Shown in pieces: positions 26,849 through 35,423 of a DNA stretch of 64,000 bases. The notes below the pieces were generated by a model that saw nothing but the letters and a program-made list of their open reading frames with translations, ran no database searches and was not told where the DNA came from. A program made the position numbers and the translations under genes. The stretch lies in the NCBI GenBank assembly GCA_037444305.1, contig JBBIMP010000013.1, positions 109,156 to 173,155 on the forward strand. Reading direction: 5' to 3'. The stretch is from JBBIMP01 sp037444305 (GTDB lineage Bacteria > Acidobacteriota > UBA6911). Numbering within the stretch: position 1 is the first letter of the stretch; every line of letters begins with the position of its first letter.

Positions 26849-27030
26849 GTGATTCAGCCTGCGCAAATCCAACTGATGCAGCGCGGCGACGTCTCGCTCT
26901 CGCGTCAAACCATGTTGAGATCTATGCCTCCCCAGTAGTATTGCCGCGCCTGACTGAACTGCTTGAGGCTGTGGAGGCGGGGCAGCTCCAGCGCCACGAA
27001 GAAATGTTTGCCCAACTTAGCAGCGGATGA
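26845..27030 (+). CDS. Hypothetical short protein
   Basis: 61-residue frame whose ATG overlaps the preceding stop (ATGA). The C-terminal half is helical and acidic (LTELLEAVEAGQLQRHEEMF). It matches nothing I know. It could be a remnant of an accessory-island gene or chance. Confidence 0.3.
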   Translation: MSDSACANPTDAARRRLALASNHVEIYASPVVLPRLTELLEAVEAGQLQRHEEMFAQLSSG

Positions 27031-27127
27031 ATATATCGAGCCTTATCGCTGTCGCCCGCCTCGCAAACTATGGACGATCCACTGGCATTGCGAAGCGGAG
27101 GGTGGCGATGCTGGGAGGAGGGGATTG

Positions 27128-27283
27128 ATGGCGGGAAAGAAGAGGGGTGAGAAGAAGCGGGAGGTTGAGTCGTACGAGCATCGGAAAGAGCCGCGGCTCA
27201 ACAACCCGCCGGTGGGGCTGGTGACGCCGGAAACCGACCCGGACGTGGGATCGAAGCGCGCCTACGCTTACGATCCCCACCAT
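27128..27283 (+). pseudogene. Out-of-frame N-terminal segment of the mod gene
   Basis: Starting at ATG 27128 with a strong purine-rich ribosome binding site (GGAGGAGGGG), the frame encodes the usual N-terminus of this methyltransferase family: ESYEHRKEPRLNNPPVGLVT, then PETDPDVGSKRAYAYDPH. Family sequence continues (DPQLQWAGKAEH) only in the frame opening at 27282. One extra base near the CCCC at 27275-27278 explains the break. Confidence 0.7.
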
Positions 27284-30188
27284 GGACCCGCAACTCCAGT
27301 GGGCCGGCAAGGCCGAGCACACCTCCTTCGATGTCCCGACAGTCTCGCTGCACGTTCACGAACGCATCGATCCGCGCACGATCATCGAAGCAGTCAGAAG
27401 GCGCGACGGAAACGGGAGACAGAAGCAGCTTCCGCTCTTTTCTACGCCCGAAGAAAACCCGCCTATCCGCAAGGCGGTCGAGTTCTATAAGCACTCCCAC
27501 GGCTGGAGCAACCGGCTGGTGGCGGGCGACAGCCTGCTGGTGATGAACTCGCTGCTGGAAAAAGAGGGCGTGGCGGGCAAAATCCAGATGATCTACATCG
27601 ACCCGCCCTACGGCATCAAGTACGGCTCCAACTTCCAGCCCTTCGTCAACAGGCGCGACGTGAAAGACGGAAAGGATGAAGACCTGACCTCCGAGCCGGA
27701 GCAGATCCGCGCCTTCCGCGACACCTGGGAACTGGGCATCCACTCCTATCTGACCTACCTGCGCGACCGGCTGCTGCTGGCCCGCGAACTCCTGACCGAA
27801 AGCGGCAGCGTCTTCGTCCAAATCAGCGACCAAAATCTCCACCATGTAAGGGAGTTGATGGATGAAGTGTACACACCATCCAATTTCATCTCCGTGATAT
27901 CGGTTCGCAAAACAACGAGCCAAGGGACCGCAATTTTACTTGGAACCACGACCGATTTCCTGCTGTGGTATGGGCGCGATCGTAACCGCACAAAATATCG
28001 CCAGCTATTTGTGCCACGCAGTGCCGTTGCAGATGAAAGATATGATCAGGCATTGCTAAGCGATGGCTCAGTTGTCCCCGTGGCTCAGGCACCTGAAGGT
28101 GCGCGACTATTTCGGATTGACAATTTGACAAGCTCTCGATCTGCCGGCGAGGGAGATGTGCGTGAATTTGAGTTCGGTGGCAAGAAATACGCGCCGGGAA
28201 AAGGAACCTTCAAGTCGAATCAAGATGGATTGGAGAGGTTAGCGGCAGCGATGCGCATTCAAGCTACTTCTGTCGCTGGACTAGGTTACCGCCGTTTCCT
28301 TGATGATTTCCCACTCGCGGCGATAGGTAACCTGTGGTCCGACATTAGTGGCGCTGTCCAAAGTCGTTCGGATCCTAAGGTGTATGTCGTGCAGAGTTCA
28401 ACTGAGATACTTGCTCGCTGTCTTTTGATGACCACCGATCCCGGCGATCTGGTCTTCGACCCGACCTGCGGCAGCGGCACCACCGCCTATGTCGCCGAAC
28501 AGTGGGGACGGCGCTGGATCACCTGCGACACCTCCCGCGTGGCACTCACCCTGGCCAAACAGCGCCTCATGACCGCCGTATTCGACTACTACGAACTGGC
28601 CCACCCGGAGGAGGGAGTCGATAGCGGCTTCAAGTATAAGACCGTGCCGCACGTCACCCTTAAGTCGATCGCCAACAACCCGGACATCAAGGAAGGCATG
28701 ACGCGCGAGCAGATCGATGCCGCCATCGCCCGCCACGCCACGCAGGAGACGCTCTACGACCAGCCTTACGTGGACAAAAAGAAGACACGCGTCAGCGGCC
28801 CGTTCACGGTCGAGGCCGTGCCCGCCCCAGCGGTTAAGTCAGTGGATAGTGTTTTGGGGATAGTGGATAGCGAGGAAAGAACCGGCCACGAGCCACTATC
28901 CACTGACCACTTTGCCGCCACGGCGGCCAAAAGCGGCGAAACGCTGCGCCAAAGCGATTGGCGGGACGAGCTTCTGCGCTGCGGAATCCGCGGCAAAGCC
29001 GGCCAGCACATCCGCTTCGCGCGGCTCGAGCCGCTGCCCGGTTGCCGCTGGCTGCATGCCGACGGGGAGACGAGGCCCAGCGCCGAAGGCGCAGATCGCG
29101 TGTGCGAACCGGCGCCCGCCTACAATCCCATGCGCATCGTGGTTTCTTTCGGTCCGGAGCACGCGCCGCTGGAGCAGCGCCAGGTGGCGCATGCCATCGA
29201 GGAGGCGCATACGCTGGTGCCCAAGCCCAAGCTCATCGTCTTCGCCTCCTTTCAGTTCGATCCGGAGGCCGCCAAGGACATCGACGAGACCAACTGGCCG
29301 GGCGTAACGCTGCTCAAGGCGCAGATGAACGCCGACCTTCTCACCGACGACCTCAAGAAGAAGCGGGCCGGCAATGAATCGTTTTGGCTCATTGGCCAGC
29401 CTGAGGTGTTAGTGGTTAGTGGGGAGTGGTTAGTGGATAGCAGGAAGGAGGTTTTGGCGGCGTATGGCGTCGTTGAAAAGCTATCGGGAGCTGATAGTCT
29501 GGCAGAAGTCAATGGCCTTGGCAGGGAAGATCTATCCGCTTTCATCGCAATTGCCCAGAGAAGAGACCTATGGGATGCGCTCGCAAATGACGCGGGCGGC
29601 GGTGTCGGTTCCGGCCAACATCGCAGAGGGGCAGGCAAGGCACGGAACGGGGGAGTTTCTGCAGTTTCTGGGGGTGGCTCGGGGTTCCCTGGCCGAATTG
29701 GAGACGCTGCTGATTTTGTGCGGGAACTTGGGCTTGTTGCCGAAAGAGAGCGTCGGAAACGTGTTGAGCGATTGCGAGGAAATCGGGAAATTGCTGAGCG
29801 GGCTCGTCAAATCGCTGCGTCGCTGAGCCGCCCGCTGGCCACTATCCACTATTCACAAGTCACTATCCACGGCTTCGATTACTACAACACCAAGACCGGC
29901 GGCATCGAATCGGGCGGCGAGGACAAGATCGCCGTGTGGCTGCTCGACACCGATTACGACGGGCGCAGCCTCTACCCGCGCCAGGTCTTCTTCCCGATGG
30001 CCGGGACGAACGAGGGGTGGGCGCGGCTGGCGAAGAACCTCAAGGCTGAGATCGACGAGGAACGGATCGAAGCTTATCGGGGCACGGTGTCGCTCCCCTT
30101 CGAGGCGGGACAGCACAAGCGAATCGCCGTCAAAATTGTGGATGATCGGGGCATCGAGAGCCTGAAGGTGATGGAGCTGGAACGTTGA
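27282..30188 (+). CDS. Type III-like DNA methyltransferase (Mod), interrupted
   Basis: Beta-class N6-adenine or N4-cytosine methyltransferase. The DPPYG motif is at about residue 107 and the SAM-binding DPTCGSGTT at about 393. The region between is the target-recognition part and is AT-rich (42% GC in 27841-27900 against 70% in 28441-28500). The 968 codons include two in-frame insertions: a 74-bp palindromic element (28837-28910) and a 460-bp element carrying a four-helix-bundle gene (29411-29870). The latter separates ESFWLIGQPEV from VTIHGFDYYN. The normal start is probably 27128, out of frame now; 27282 has no ribosome binding site. Activity is therefore doubtful. It is followed by a nucleotidyltransferase (TTGA overlap) and Res. 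Confidence 0.85.
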   Translation: MDPQLQWAGKAEHTSFDVPTVSLHVHERIDPRTIIEAVRRRDGNGRQKQLPLFSTPEENPPIRKAVEFYKHSHGWSNRLVAGDSLLVMNSLLEKEGVAGKIQMIYIDPPYGIKYGSNFQPFVNRRDVKDGKDEDLTSEPEQIRAFRDTWELGIHSYLTYLRDRLLLARELLTESGSVFVQISDQNLHHVRELMDEVYTPSNFISVISVRKTTSQGTAILLGTTTDFLLWYGRDRNRTKYRQLFVPRSAVADERYDQALLSDGSVVPVAQAPEGARLFRIDNLTSSRSAGEGDVREFEFGGKKYAPGKGTFKSNQDGLERLAAAMRIQATSVAGLGYRRFLDDFPLAAIGNLWSDISGAVQSRSDPKVYVVQSSTEILARCLLMTTDPGDLVFDPTCGSGTTAYVAEQWGRRWITCDTSRVALTLAKQRLMTAVFDYYELAHPEEGVDSGFKYKTVPHVTLKSIANNPDIKEGMTREQIDAAIARHATQETLYDQPYVDKKKTRVSGPFTVEAVPAPAVKSVDSVLGIVDSEERTGHEPLSTDHFAATAAKSGETLRQSDWRDELLRCGIRGKAGQHIRFARLEPLPGCRWLHADGETRPSAEGADRVCEPAPAYNPMRIVVSFGPEHAPLEQRQVAHAIEEAHTLVPKPKLIVFASFQFDPEAAKDIDETNWPGVTLLKAQMNADLLTDDLKKKRAGNESFWLIGQPEVLVVSGEWLVDSRKEVLAAYGVVEKLSGADSLAEVNGLGREDLSAFIAIAQRRDLWDALANDAGGGVGSGQHRRGAGKARNGGVSAVSGGGSGFPGRIGDAADFVRELGLVAERERRKRVERLRGNREIAERARQIAASLSRPLATIHYSQVTIHGFDYYNTKTGGIESGGEDKIAVWLLDTDYDGRSLYPRQVFFPMAGTNEGWARLAKNLKAEIDEERIEAYRGTVSLPFEAGQHKRIAVKIVDDRGIESLKVMELER
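28837..28910. repeat. Small inverted-repeat (MITE-like) element inside mod
   Basis: Perfect 14-base arms, GTCAGTGGATAGTG at 28838-28851 and its complement at 28894-28907, with an internal GATAGTGGATAG. The same GTGGATAGTGG units flank the four-helix-bundle element 500 bp downstream. It keeps the mod frame open, adding residues such as SVDSVLGIVDSEER. Confidence 0.65.
29411..29870 (+). mobile_element. IVS-like element inserted in mod
   Basis: A roughly 460-bp insertion bounded by related inverted repeats: GTGGTTAGTGG and GTGGTTAGTGGATAG on the left (29412-29440), and CCACTATCCACT plus CACTATCCAC on the right (29839-29870). It contains one gene, for an S23/IVS-type four-helix-bundle protein, read in a frame different from mod. 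The mod frame stays open through the whole insert. Elements of this protein family are best known as intervening sequences in 23S rRNA genes; one inside a protein gene is unusual. Confidence 0.65.
29464..29826 (+). CDS. Four-helix-bundle protein (S23/IVS family)
   Basis: 120-residue protein typical of the family encoded by 23S rRNA intervening sequences and related to the Avd proteins of diversity-generating retroelements. Signature blocks: SYRELIVWQKSMALAGKIYP, YGMRSQMTRAAVSVPANIAE, and FLGVARGSLAELETLLIL. AGGAGG lies 12 bases before the ATG. It is nested inside mod, in another frame, within an element with inverted-repeat ends. Function is unknown; the family has no recognised enzymatic activity. 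Confidence 0.88.
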   Translation: MASLKSYRELIVWQKSMALAGKIYPLSSQLPREETYGMRSQMTRAAVSVPANIAEGQARHGTGEFLQFLGVARGSLAELETLLILCGNLGLLPKESVGNVLSDCEEIGKLLSGLVKSLRR

Positions 30189-30490
30189 ACATAGAGATAT
30201 CAATCCCAAAAGAAACTCTTGCTGCGTTTTGCCGCGAACGGGGCATCCGATGGCTGGCGGTTTTCGGTTCGGCGCTTCGGAGCGATTTCAGCCCGGACAG
30301 CGACATCGATATGCTGGTCGAGTTCGAGCCGGGCCGCATCCCGGGGCTTTTTGGCATAGCCCGGATGGAGCGGGAACTGTCTGCGTTGCTCGGCGGCCGC
30401 AAGGTCGATCTGCGGACGCCCGAAGATCTCAGCCGATATTTTCGCGAAGAGGTGATGGCGGCGGCGGAGGTGCAGTATGCGGCCGGATGA
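30185..30490 (+). CDS. MNT-type nucleotidyltransferase
   Basis: 101-residue minimal nucleotidyltransferase. The motif GSALRSDFSPDSDIDMLVEF gives the Gly-Ser and two metal-binding aspartates; KVDLRTPEDL supplies the third acidic residue. The TTG start overlaps the mod stop (TTGA), so it is translationally coupled to mod. Such proteins usually pair with a HEPN RNase as antitoxin, but no HEPN gene follows; Res begins 43 bp later. Placement within restriction-modification operons is known for the family. Confidence 0.82.
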   Translation: MNIEISIPKETLAAFCRERGIRWLAVFGSALRSDFSPDSDIDMLVEFEPGRIPGLFGIARMERELSALLGGRKVDLRTPEDLSRYFREEVMAAAEVQYAAG

Positions 30491-30532
30491 TTTGGTTCAC
30501 TTGGAGTCAATAGTGCCGCCGGAGGAAGCGTA

Positions 30533-32202
30533 ATGGCGCGCGCCACGATCGACCGCCTGATCATCAACTGTCCCTACGAAGAGCCGGCGCATCACTGGCG
30601 CTACGCGCGCGAGACGCGGACGTTCGATCTGGCGGAGGGGCGGCGCCCGGCGGGGTATGTCGTGGCGTCGGGCGATTCCAGGGCCTTCGACGACCCCGGC
30701 ATTTTTGTCGAGATTCCGCTGGTGAACCAGATCCGCCCGCGCGTCAAAGCATGGCGCGAGGCGGGCTATCCGGGAGTAACCGCAATTACCAAGCGGCTGC
30801 TCGAGCATTGGCGCGATCCGGAAGAATTCGAGGCGCGGCGCTTTTTCTTCTGCCAGTTGGAGGCGGTGGAGACTCTCATCTGGTTTCTGGAAGCCCCCGC
30901 CGCCGGACGGGTGGGCATAGAGATACCCGGCGACGGCGGCAACTTTGTACGCCAGTGCTGCAAGATGGCGACCGGCTCGGGCAAGACCATCGTCATGGCG
31001 ATGGTCATCGCCTGGCACATCCTCAACAAAGTGGCTGCGCCGCAGGATGCCCGCTTCTCCCGCAGCGTGCTCGTGATTGCGCCGGGACTGACGGTAAAGA
31101 GCCGGCTTGCCGTGCTCGAACCGGCGGGCGACGGCAACTATTACGAAGCCTTCAACATCGTGCCCTCGGCCCTGCTCGACAAGCTGCGCCAGGGGAAAGT
31201 GCTGATCCGCAACTGGCACGCACTGGCATGGGACAGCGAGGAGCAGATCAGGAAACGGCGCAGCGTGGACAAGCGCGGCGCGAAGAGCGACGAGGCTTAC
31301 ACGCGGGAGGTGCTGGGCGAAATGGCCAAAGCCCGCAACCTGCTGATCATCAACGACGAAGCGCACCACGCCTGGCGAGTGAATTGGGAGGCCGAGGGCA
31401 AATACTTGCGCACCCGCGATTTAAAGGACAGCGCCGAAGAGGCGACGGTGTGGATCGGCGGGCTGGACCGCCTGCACCGCTCTCGGGGCATACTTGCCTG
31501 CTACGACTTTTCCGCCACGCCCTTTACGCCTTCGGGAAAAAGGAGCAGCGAAGAGGCGCTCTTCGGCTGGATCGTCAGCGACTTCGGGCTGAATGACGCC
31601 ATCGAGTCCGGCCTGGTCAAGACCCCGCGGGTGGTGGTGCGCGACGATGCCGTGCCCGATGCCGGAACCTACAAGTCGCGCCTCTATCACATCTACAACG
31701 ATCCGGATGTAAAGGACGATCTGAATCGCCGCGCCCGTCCCGAGGAGCCGCTGCCGGACCTGGTGCTGAATGCCTACTACCTGCTGGGCTACGACTGGCG
31801 GGAGGCGTGGCGAGCGTGGCGCGAGGCGGAGCTCCCCACCCCGCCGGTGATGATTACGGTTTGCAACCGCACCGAAANNNNNNNNNNNNNNNNNNNNNNN
31901 NNNNNNNNNNNNNNNNNNNNNNNNNNNNNNNNNNNNNNNNNNNNNNNNNNNNNNNNNNNNNNNNNNNNNNNNNNNNNCGGCCCGACTTTCTTGTGCGGCT
32001 GGCCGGCGGCGGCATGCTCGTGGTGGAAACGAAGGGTCAGGACACCGAACAGGACCAGGTGAAGCGCCGCTATCTGGAGGAGTGGACGCAGGCCGTCAAC
32101 GCCCACGGCGGATTCGGGCGTTGGCGGTGGGCGGTGGCGCGTCGGCCCGGTGAAATAAGAGATATGCTGGAGCGAGGTCGGGAAGCAGTAACGGGAGGCT
32201 GA
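30533..32202 (+). CDS. Type III-like restriction subunit (Res), spans assembly gap
   Basis: Superfamily II helicase/endonuclease. Before the gap: Walker A MATGSGKT (near residue 147), Walker B as LLIINDEAHHAW, motif III YDFSATPF. After the gap a different nominal frame carries the PD-(D/E)xK-like end RPDFLVRLAGGGMLVVETKG and a typical C-terminus. The two parts clearly belong to one gene, and the middle (motifs IV-VI, probably several hundred residues) is missing from the assembly. The ATG at 30533 follows GGAGG by about five bases. Confidence 0.85.
31878..31977. other. Assembly gap (100 N)
   Basis: Exactly 100 unknown bases, the usual placeholder for a scaffold join of unknown length. It falls inside res, so true distances across it are uncertain. 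Confidence 0.99.
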
Positions 32203-32237
32203 TAAATCAAGGAATAAGCGGATCGGAGGAATGCAAA

Positions 32238-32357
32238 ATGCGAAATCTCGGGGTTGTAGCAATAGTGCTCGCAGGACTCTTTATTGTTGGGATGGGGCTC
32301 GCCAGCATAAGCTTTCCAATCTCCACCCTTATGATGCGCGACACACCGGGTCTTTAA
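32238..32357 (+). CDS. Possible 39-residue membrane peptide
   Basis: Short frame with a strong ribosome binding site (GGAGGA seven bases before the ATG) and a single hydrophobic helix: NLGVVAIVLAGLFIVGMGLA, followed by a short polar end. It lies 35 bp after res on the same strand. Similar tiny membrane proteins are common and often unannotated. Translation is likely from the start context, but the function is unknown. Confidence 0.4.
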   Translation: MRNLGVVAIVLAGLFIVGMGLASISFPISTLMMRDTPGL

Positions 32358-32476
32358 CTTACCGGCCCGACGTAGAATCGGCGAAATGCTCGGCATGCGG
32401 CGGACTGCTGGATATAGCCGGCGGCTCGCTGAAGTCAGGCCACTGACCCAGGCATATTGCAGCGAAGGTTAAGCCC

Positions 32477-32989
32477 ATGGGCGAGATTACTCTCAGGTCT
32501 TTCGACCCGGAGTTGGATATGGAGAGGCTTCGGGATTGGCTCTCCCGGCCGCACGTGGTCCGGTGGTGGGGAAACCTCGACCAGGAATTGCAGCATGCGC
32601 TGCAGCGCCCAGGCGATACCCACGCCATCATTGTCGCCGACGAAACACCGGTCGGCTACGTCTGCTGGCAGATCCCGACACGGGACGAGCTGGCAGAAGC
32701 GGGGCTGACAGACCTCCCCAGGAACCTTGTGGATATCGACATCGTGATCGGCGAGCCCGATTACATCGGCCGGGGAATCGGGCCGGAAGCGATCCGGATC
32801 CTCCTTGCCCGGCTGCACCGTGAGGCTGTGTTTTCATGCGCAGGTCTGGGTACGTCGGTTTCGAACACGCGCGCCATTCGCGCATATGCGAAGGCGGGAT
32901 TCCGGCTGTTCCGGGATTTCCAGGACCCGGAGCACGGTCCGTGCCGGTACATGTGGATTGATCTCCGCGACGCCAGTCAACGCCAATAA
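32477..32989 (+). CDS. GNAT acetyltransferase, AAC(6')-like
   Basis: 170-residue acetyltransferase of the Acetyltransf_8 type. The N-terminus LRDWLSRPHVVRWWG is characteristic of aminoglycoside 6'-acetyltransferase and siderophore-related relatives. The acetyl-CoA loop is at YIGRGIGPEAIRILL and the C-terminal block is NTRAIRAYAKAGFRLFRDF. It could acetylate an aminoglycoside or another amine; sequence alone does not decide. It stands alone just beyond the restriction locus. Confidence 0.85.
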   Translation: MGEITLRSFDPELDMERLRDWLSRPHVVRWWGNLDQELQHALQRPGDTHAIIVADETPVGYVCWQIPTRDELAEAGLTDLPRNLVDIDIVIGEPDYIGRGIGPEAIRILLARLHREAVFSCAGLGTSVSNTRAIRAYAKAGFRLFRDFQDPEHGPCRYMWIDLRDASQRQ

Positions 32990-33071
32990 AGAGGGTCATC
33001 CTGAAGTCCGATTCAATCCGTGTCAATCAGTGTTATCCGTGGCCGATAAATCCTGGACCGCGGTGTTCACA

Positions 33072-34109
33072 CTATGACTGCGGGCGTTTCAGGATTGTGA
33101 TCAGGTCGGTCAGGCAGGCGTAGGCCGTCTGCTCCACCCCGGGATTGTTCTCCACGATCGCCAGTTCGCGCATAGTGTCGGTGTTCAGAATCAGGATGTT
33201 GCTCATGCCCCTCACGGCGGCCAGGGGATCGAACGATTCCAGTTCCTCCAGTTCGACCTTGCCGACTACCCGTCCCCCCTGCCGGTAGGCCCGCGCCACC
33301 AGGCGCATGCGGCGGCCGCGCCGCACGGCGGCCCGCACCAGCTTGCCCGTATCTGCAGAAATGGCGTGCCTGCCGATGTCCTGCGGCGTGGTTTTTCCGC
33401 CCATGAGCGCCTGGATCAGGATGGACAGCTTGGCCGCGGCGTCCCACCCGTCGAGGTCCAGCGAGGGATCGGCCTCGGCGATGCCCTGATCCTGTGCGTG
33501 CGCGAGCGCCTCCTCGAAGGGCGCACCCTGCTCCATCTGCGTGAGGATGTAGTTGGTCGTGCTGTTCAGAATCCCGCGGATCGACAGGACGCGCGTGGAG
33601 GGCAGCGCCATGCGCACGAGGTTGAAGACGGGCGTGCCGTCCATCACCGTGCCTTCGTAGAGGAAGCGCACTCCGCGGAGCCTGGCGAGGCGTGTGAGCT
33701 GGCGGAATTTGAGCGCGGCCGGCCCCTTATTGGCGGTCACCACGTGGATGCCGGCCTTCAGCGCCTCCCGGACGTAGGTCACGGCGGGTTCGCCGCTCAG
33801 GTCGAGCACGGTGTTTTCAAACAGAATGTCGGCGCCGCACTGTCGGATGAAGTCGGTCGTGGAGGCGCAGGCCGGCCCTTCATGAAAGTGGTCGAGGCCG
33901 GCTGCTCCCCGGGAACCGAGGATCTTCTGCACGGGGAGGCCGTTGTGGTTGATGGCCATCCCGTGATTGCGGGTCGCGATGCCCGTCACCTTCCATTCGG
34001 TCCCCAGCTCCCGCCGGAGCCAGGCGCGCCGCTTGAGCAGCAGGCGGGCGAATGCCCGCCCCACGTGGCCGAATCCGAGCAGCCCGATGTTTATCTGCCG
34101 TGTTTCCAT
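33072..34109 (-). CDS. hom: Homoserine dehydrogenase
   Basis: Reduces aspartate semialdehyde to homoserine, the branch point to threonine and methionine. N-terminal NAD(P) fold INIGLLGFGHVGRAFARLLL. Catalytic and substrate-binding blocks are EGTVMDGTPVFNL, GILNSTTNYIL and PSLDLDGWDAAAKL. At 345 residues it lacks the C-terminal ACT regulatory domain, so feedback inhibition by threonine through ACT is not expected. GGAGG lies ten bases before the ATG. The aminotransferase gene lies 66 bp upstream on the same strand, probably cotranscribed. Confidence 0.92.
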   Translation of the reverse strand: METRQINIGLLGFGHVGRAFARLLLKRRAWLRRELGTEWKVTGIATRNHGMAINHNGLPVQKILGSRGAAGLDHFHEGPACASTTDFIRQCGADILFENTVLDLSGEPAVTYVREALKAGIHVVTANKGPAALKFRQLTRLARLRGVRFLYEGTVMDGTPVFNLVRMALPSTRVLSIRGILNSTTNYILTQMEQGAPFEEALAHAQDQGIAEADPSLDLDGWDAAAKLSILIQALMGGKTTPQDIGRHAISADTGKLVRAAVRRGRRMRLVARAYRQGGRVVGKVELEELESFDPLAAVRGMSNILILNTDTMRELAIVENNPGVEQTAYACLTDLITILKRPQS

Positions 34110-34175
34110 CGACGATCCGCCTCCGCAGTGTCGTTTCGAGAGGGCGGGGCATCCCGCGCCTCCACCCGCATGTTT

Positions 34176-35300
34176 CTAACTGCCCGCCATGGCCTCCTTC
34201 AGGAGATCCTGCACATGCCCCAGCGCCTCCTGCAGGTACTCGGGCGGCGGTCCGTATCCCACACGCAGATACCGGTCCATGCCGAAATGGTCTCCGGGCA
34301 CCACCAGGACGCTCTTCTCCTTCAGCAGCCGCTCGATCAGTACGGTCGAGTTCATCTCCAGGTCGTAGCGGATATAGGCTATGGCCCCGGCGCGCGGCTC
34401 GACCATGCGGAAGAGTGTGCCGTGACTTTGCATCCAGGAGCGGAAAATAGGAAAGTTCTTCCGGCAGATGTCCCGCGTGCGTTCCAGACAGCGGCTGCGG
34501 CCTTCCGGCGAGAGTGCCACCCGGGCGAGCGCGTCGCTCAGCGTGCCGGGAGCGATGGTGGTGTAGTCGTGATACGACCACATTTTGGCGATCAGGTCCG
34601 GCGGGGCGACGATCCAGCCGATCCGGAGACCCGGCAGTCCATAGGCTTTCGAGAGCCCGTTGGTGATGATTACCCGGTCATACAGACCCCAGAAGGTCGG
34701 TGTCATGACGCCGTCCCTCTCCGAGCCCTGATAGATTTCATCTGCCAGGATCCAGGCGCCGCTCCGGGCGGCGATGCGCGCAATGGTCTCCATTTCCGAT
34801 TTCGTCAGGATGGCGCCGGTCGGATTGTTGGGATTGGTGACCACGATCATCTTCGTGCGGGGAGAAGCGGCAGCCTCCAGCTGGTCGAGGTCGGGCGCCC
34901 AGTCCAGGTCCTCGCGGAGATGGACGGGCTTCACCCTCATGCCGAAACTGTTGATCAGACCCCAGATCTGGCCGTAGTTGGGGAGGATCATCAGAACTTC
35001 ATCGCCCGGCTCGAGCATTGAGAAGATTGAGACGAAATTTGCCTCGCTGCCGCCGTTGGTGACCTCGACATAGTCCAGCGTTGCCCCCGGGTAGAGGGCT
35101 GCGATGGCGGTGCGCAGTTCGTCCGTGCCGTTGCTCTGGTTGTAGAGCAGCGGCATGTCGAGCAGATCCTGCAGGAAGGCGGGATCGGCGATCAGTTCGC
35201 GCACGCTCATCGGGTGGACGCTGCTTTCGGACAGGTTGAAGCGGACGCGGTTCTCCCAGGTCGACTGCATCCGTTCCATTTCGAAGAGGTCCAGTCTCAT
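34176..35300 (-). CDS. Class I/II pyridoxal-phosphate aminotransferase
   Basis: 374-residue fold-type I enzyme. The PLP lysine is in TNGLSKAYGLPGLRIGW, the cofactor aspartate region is LADEIYQG, and the NPNNPTG motif is present. The C-terminal arginine for the substrate carboxylate is in LRVGYG. Similar to aspartate and aromatic aminotransferases of the AspC/PatA broad class. GGAG lies eight bases before the ATG. Upstream of homoserine dehydrogenase, so a role in aspartate-family amino acid metabolism is likely, but the substrate is unproven. Confidence 0.88.
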   Translation of the reverse strand: MRLDLFEMERMQSTWENRVRFNLSESSVHPMSVRELIADPAFLQDLLDMPLLYNQSNGTDELRTAIAALYPGATLDYVEVTNGGSEANFVSIFSMLEPGDEVLMILPNYGQIWGLINSFGMRVKPVHLREDLDWAPDLDQLEAAASPRTKMIVVTNPNNPTGAILTKSEMETIARIAARSGAWILADEIYQGSERDGVMTPTFWGLYDRVIITNGLSKAYGLPGLRIGWIVAPPDLIAKMWSYHDYTTIAPGTLSDALARVALSPEGRSRCLERTRDICRKNFPIFRSWMQSHGTLFRMVEPRAGAIAYIRYDLEMNSTVLIERLLKEKSVLVVPGDHFGMDRYLRVGYGPPPEYLQEALGHVQDLLKEAMAGS

Positions 35301-35423
35301 GTTGTTTCTCCTCTGTAGTGGGAAGGTGAACTTTACCGCAATGCACAGGAATTCTTCACGGGAAAATGCGGCGGCGATGCCCGTCGTCGTCGCTCCGGCA
35401 TGGGGGTGAGCCAGGGGAGGAGG

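Noticed and set aside
27198..27923. Minus-strand open frame opposite the start of mod
   Set aside because: Overlaps the conserved DPPY-containing part of the methyltransferase in antisense; no independent evidence.
28837..29870. Diversity-generating retroelement, suggested by the Avd-like four-helix-bundle protein
   Set aside because: No reverse transcriptase and no template/variable repeat pair with adenine-biased differences are present nearby.
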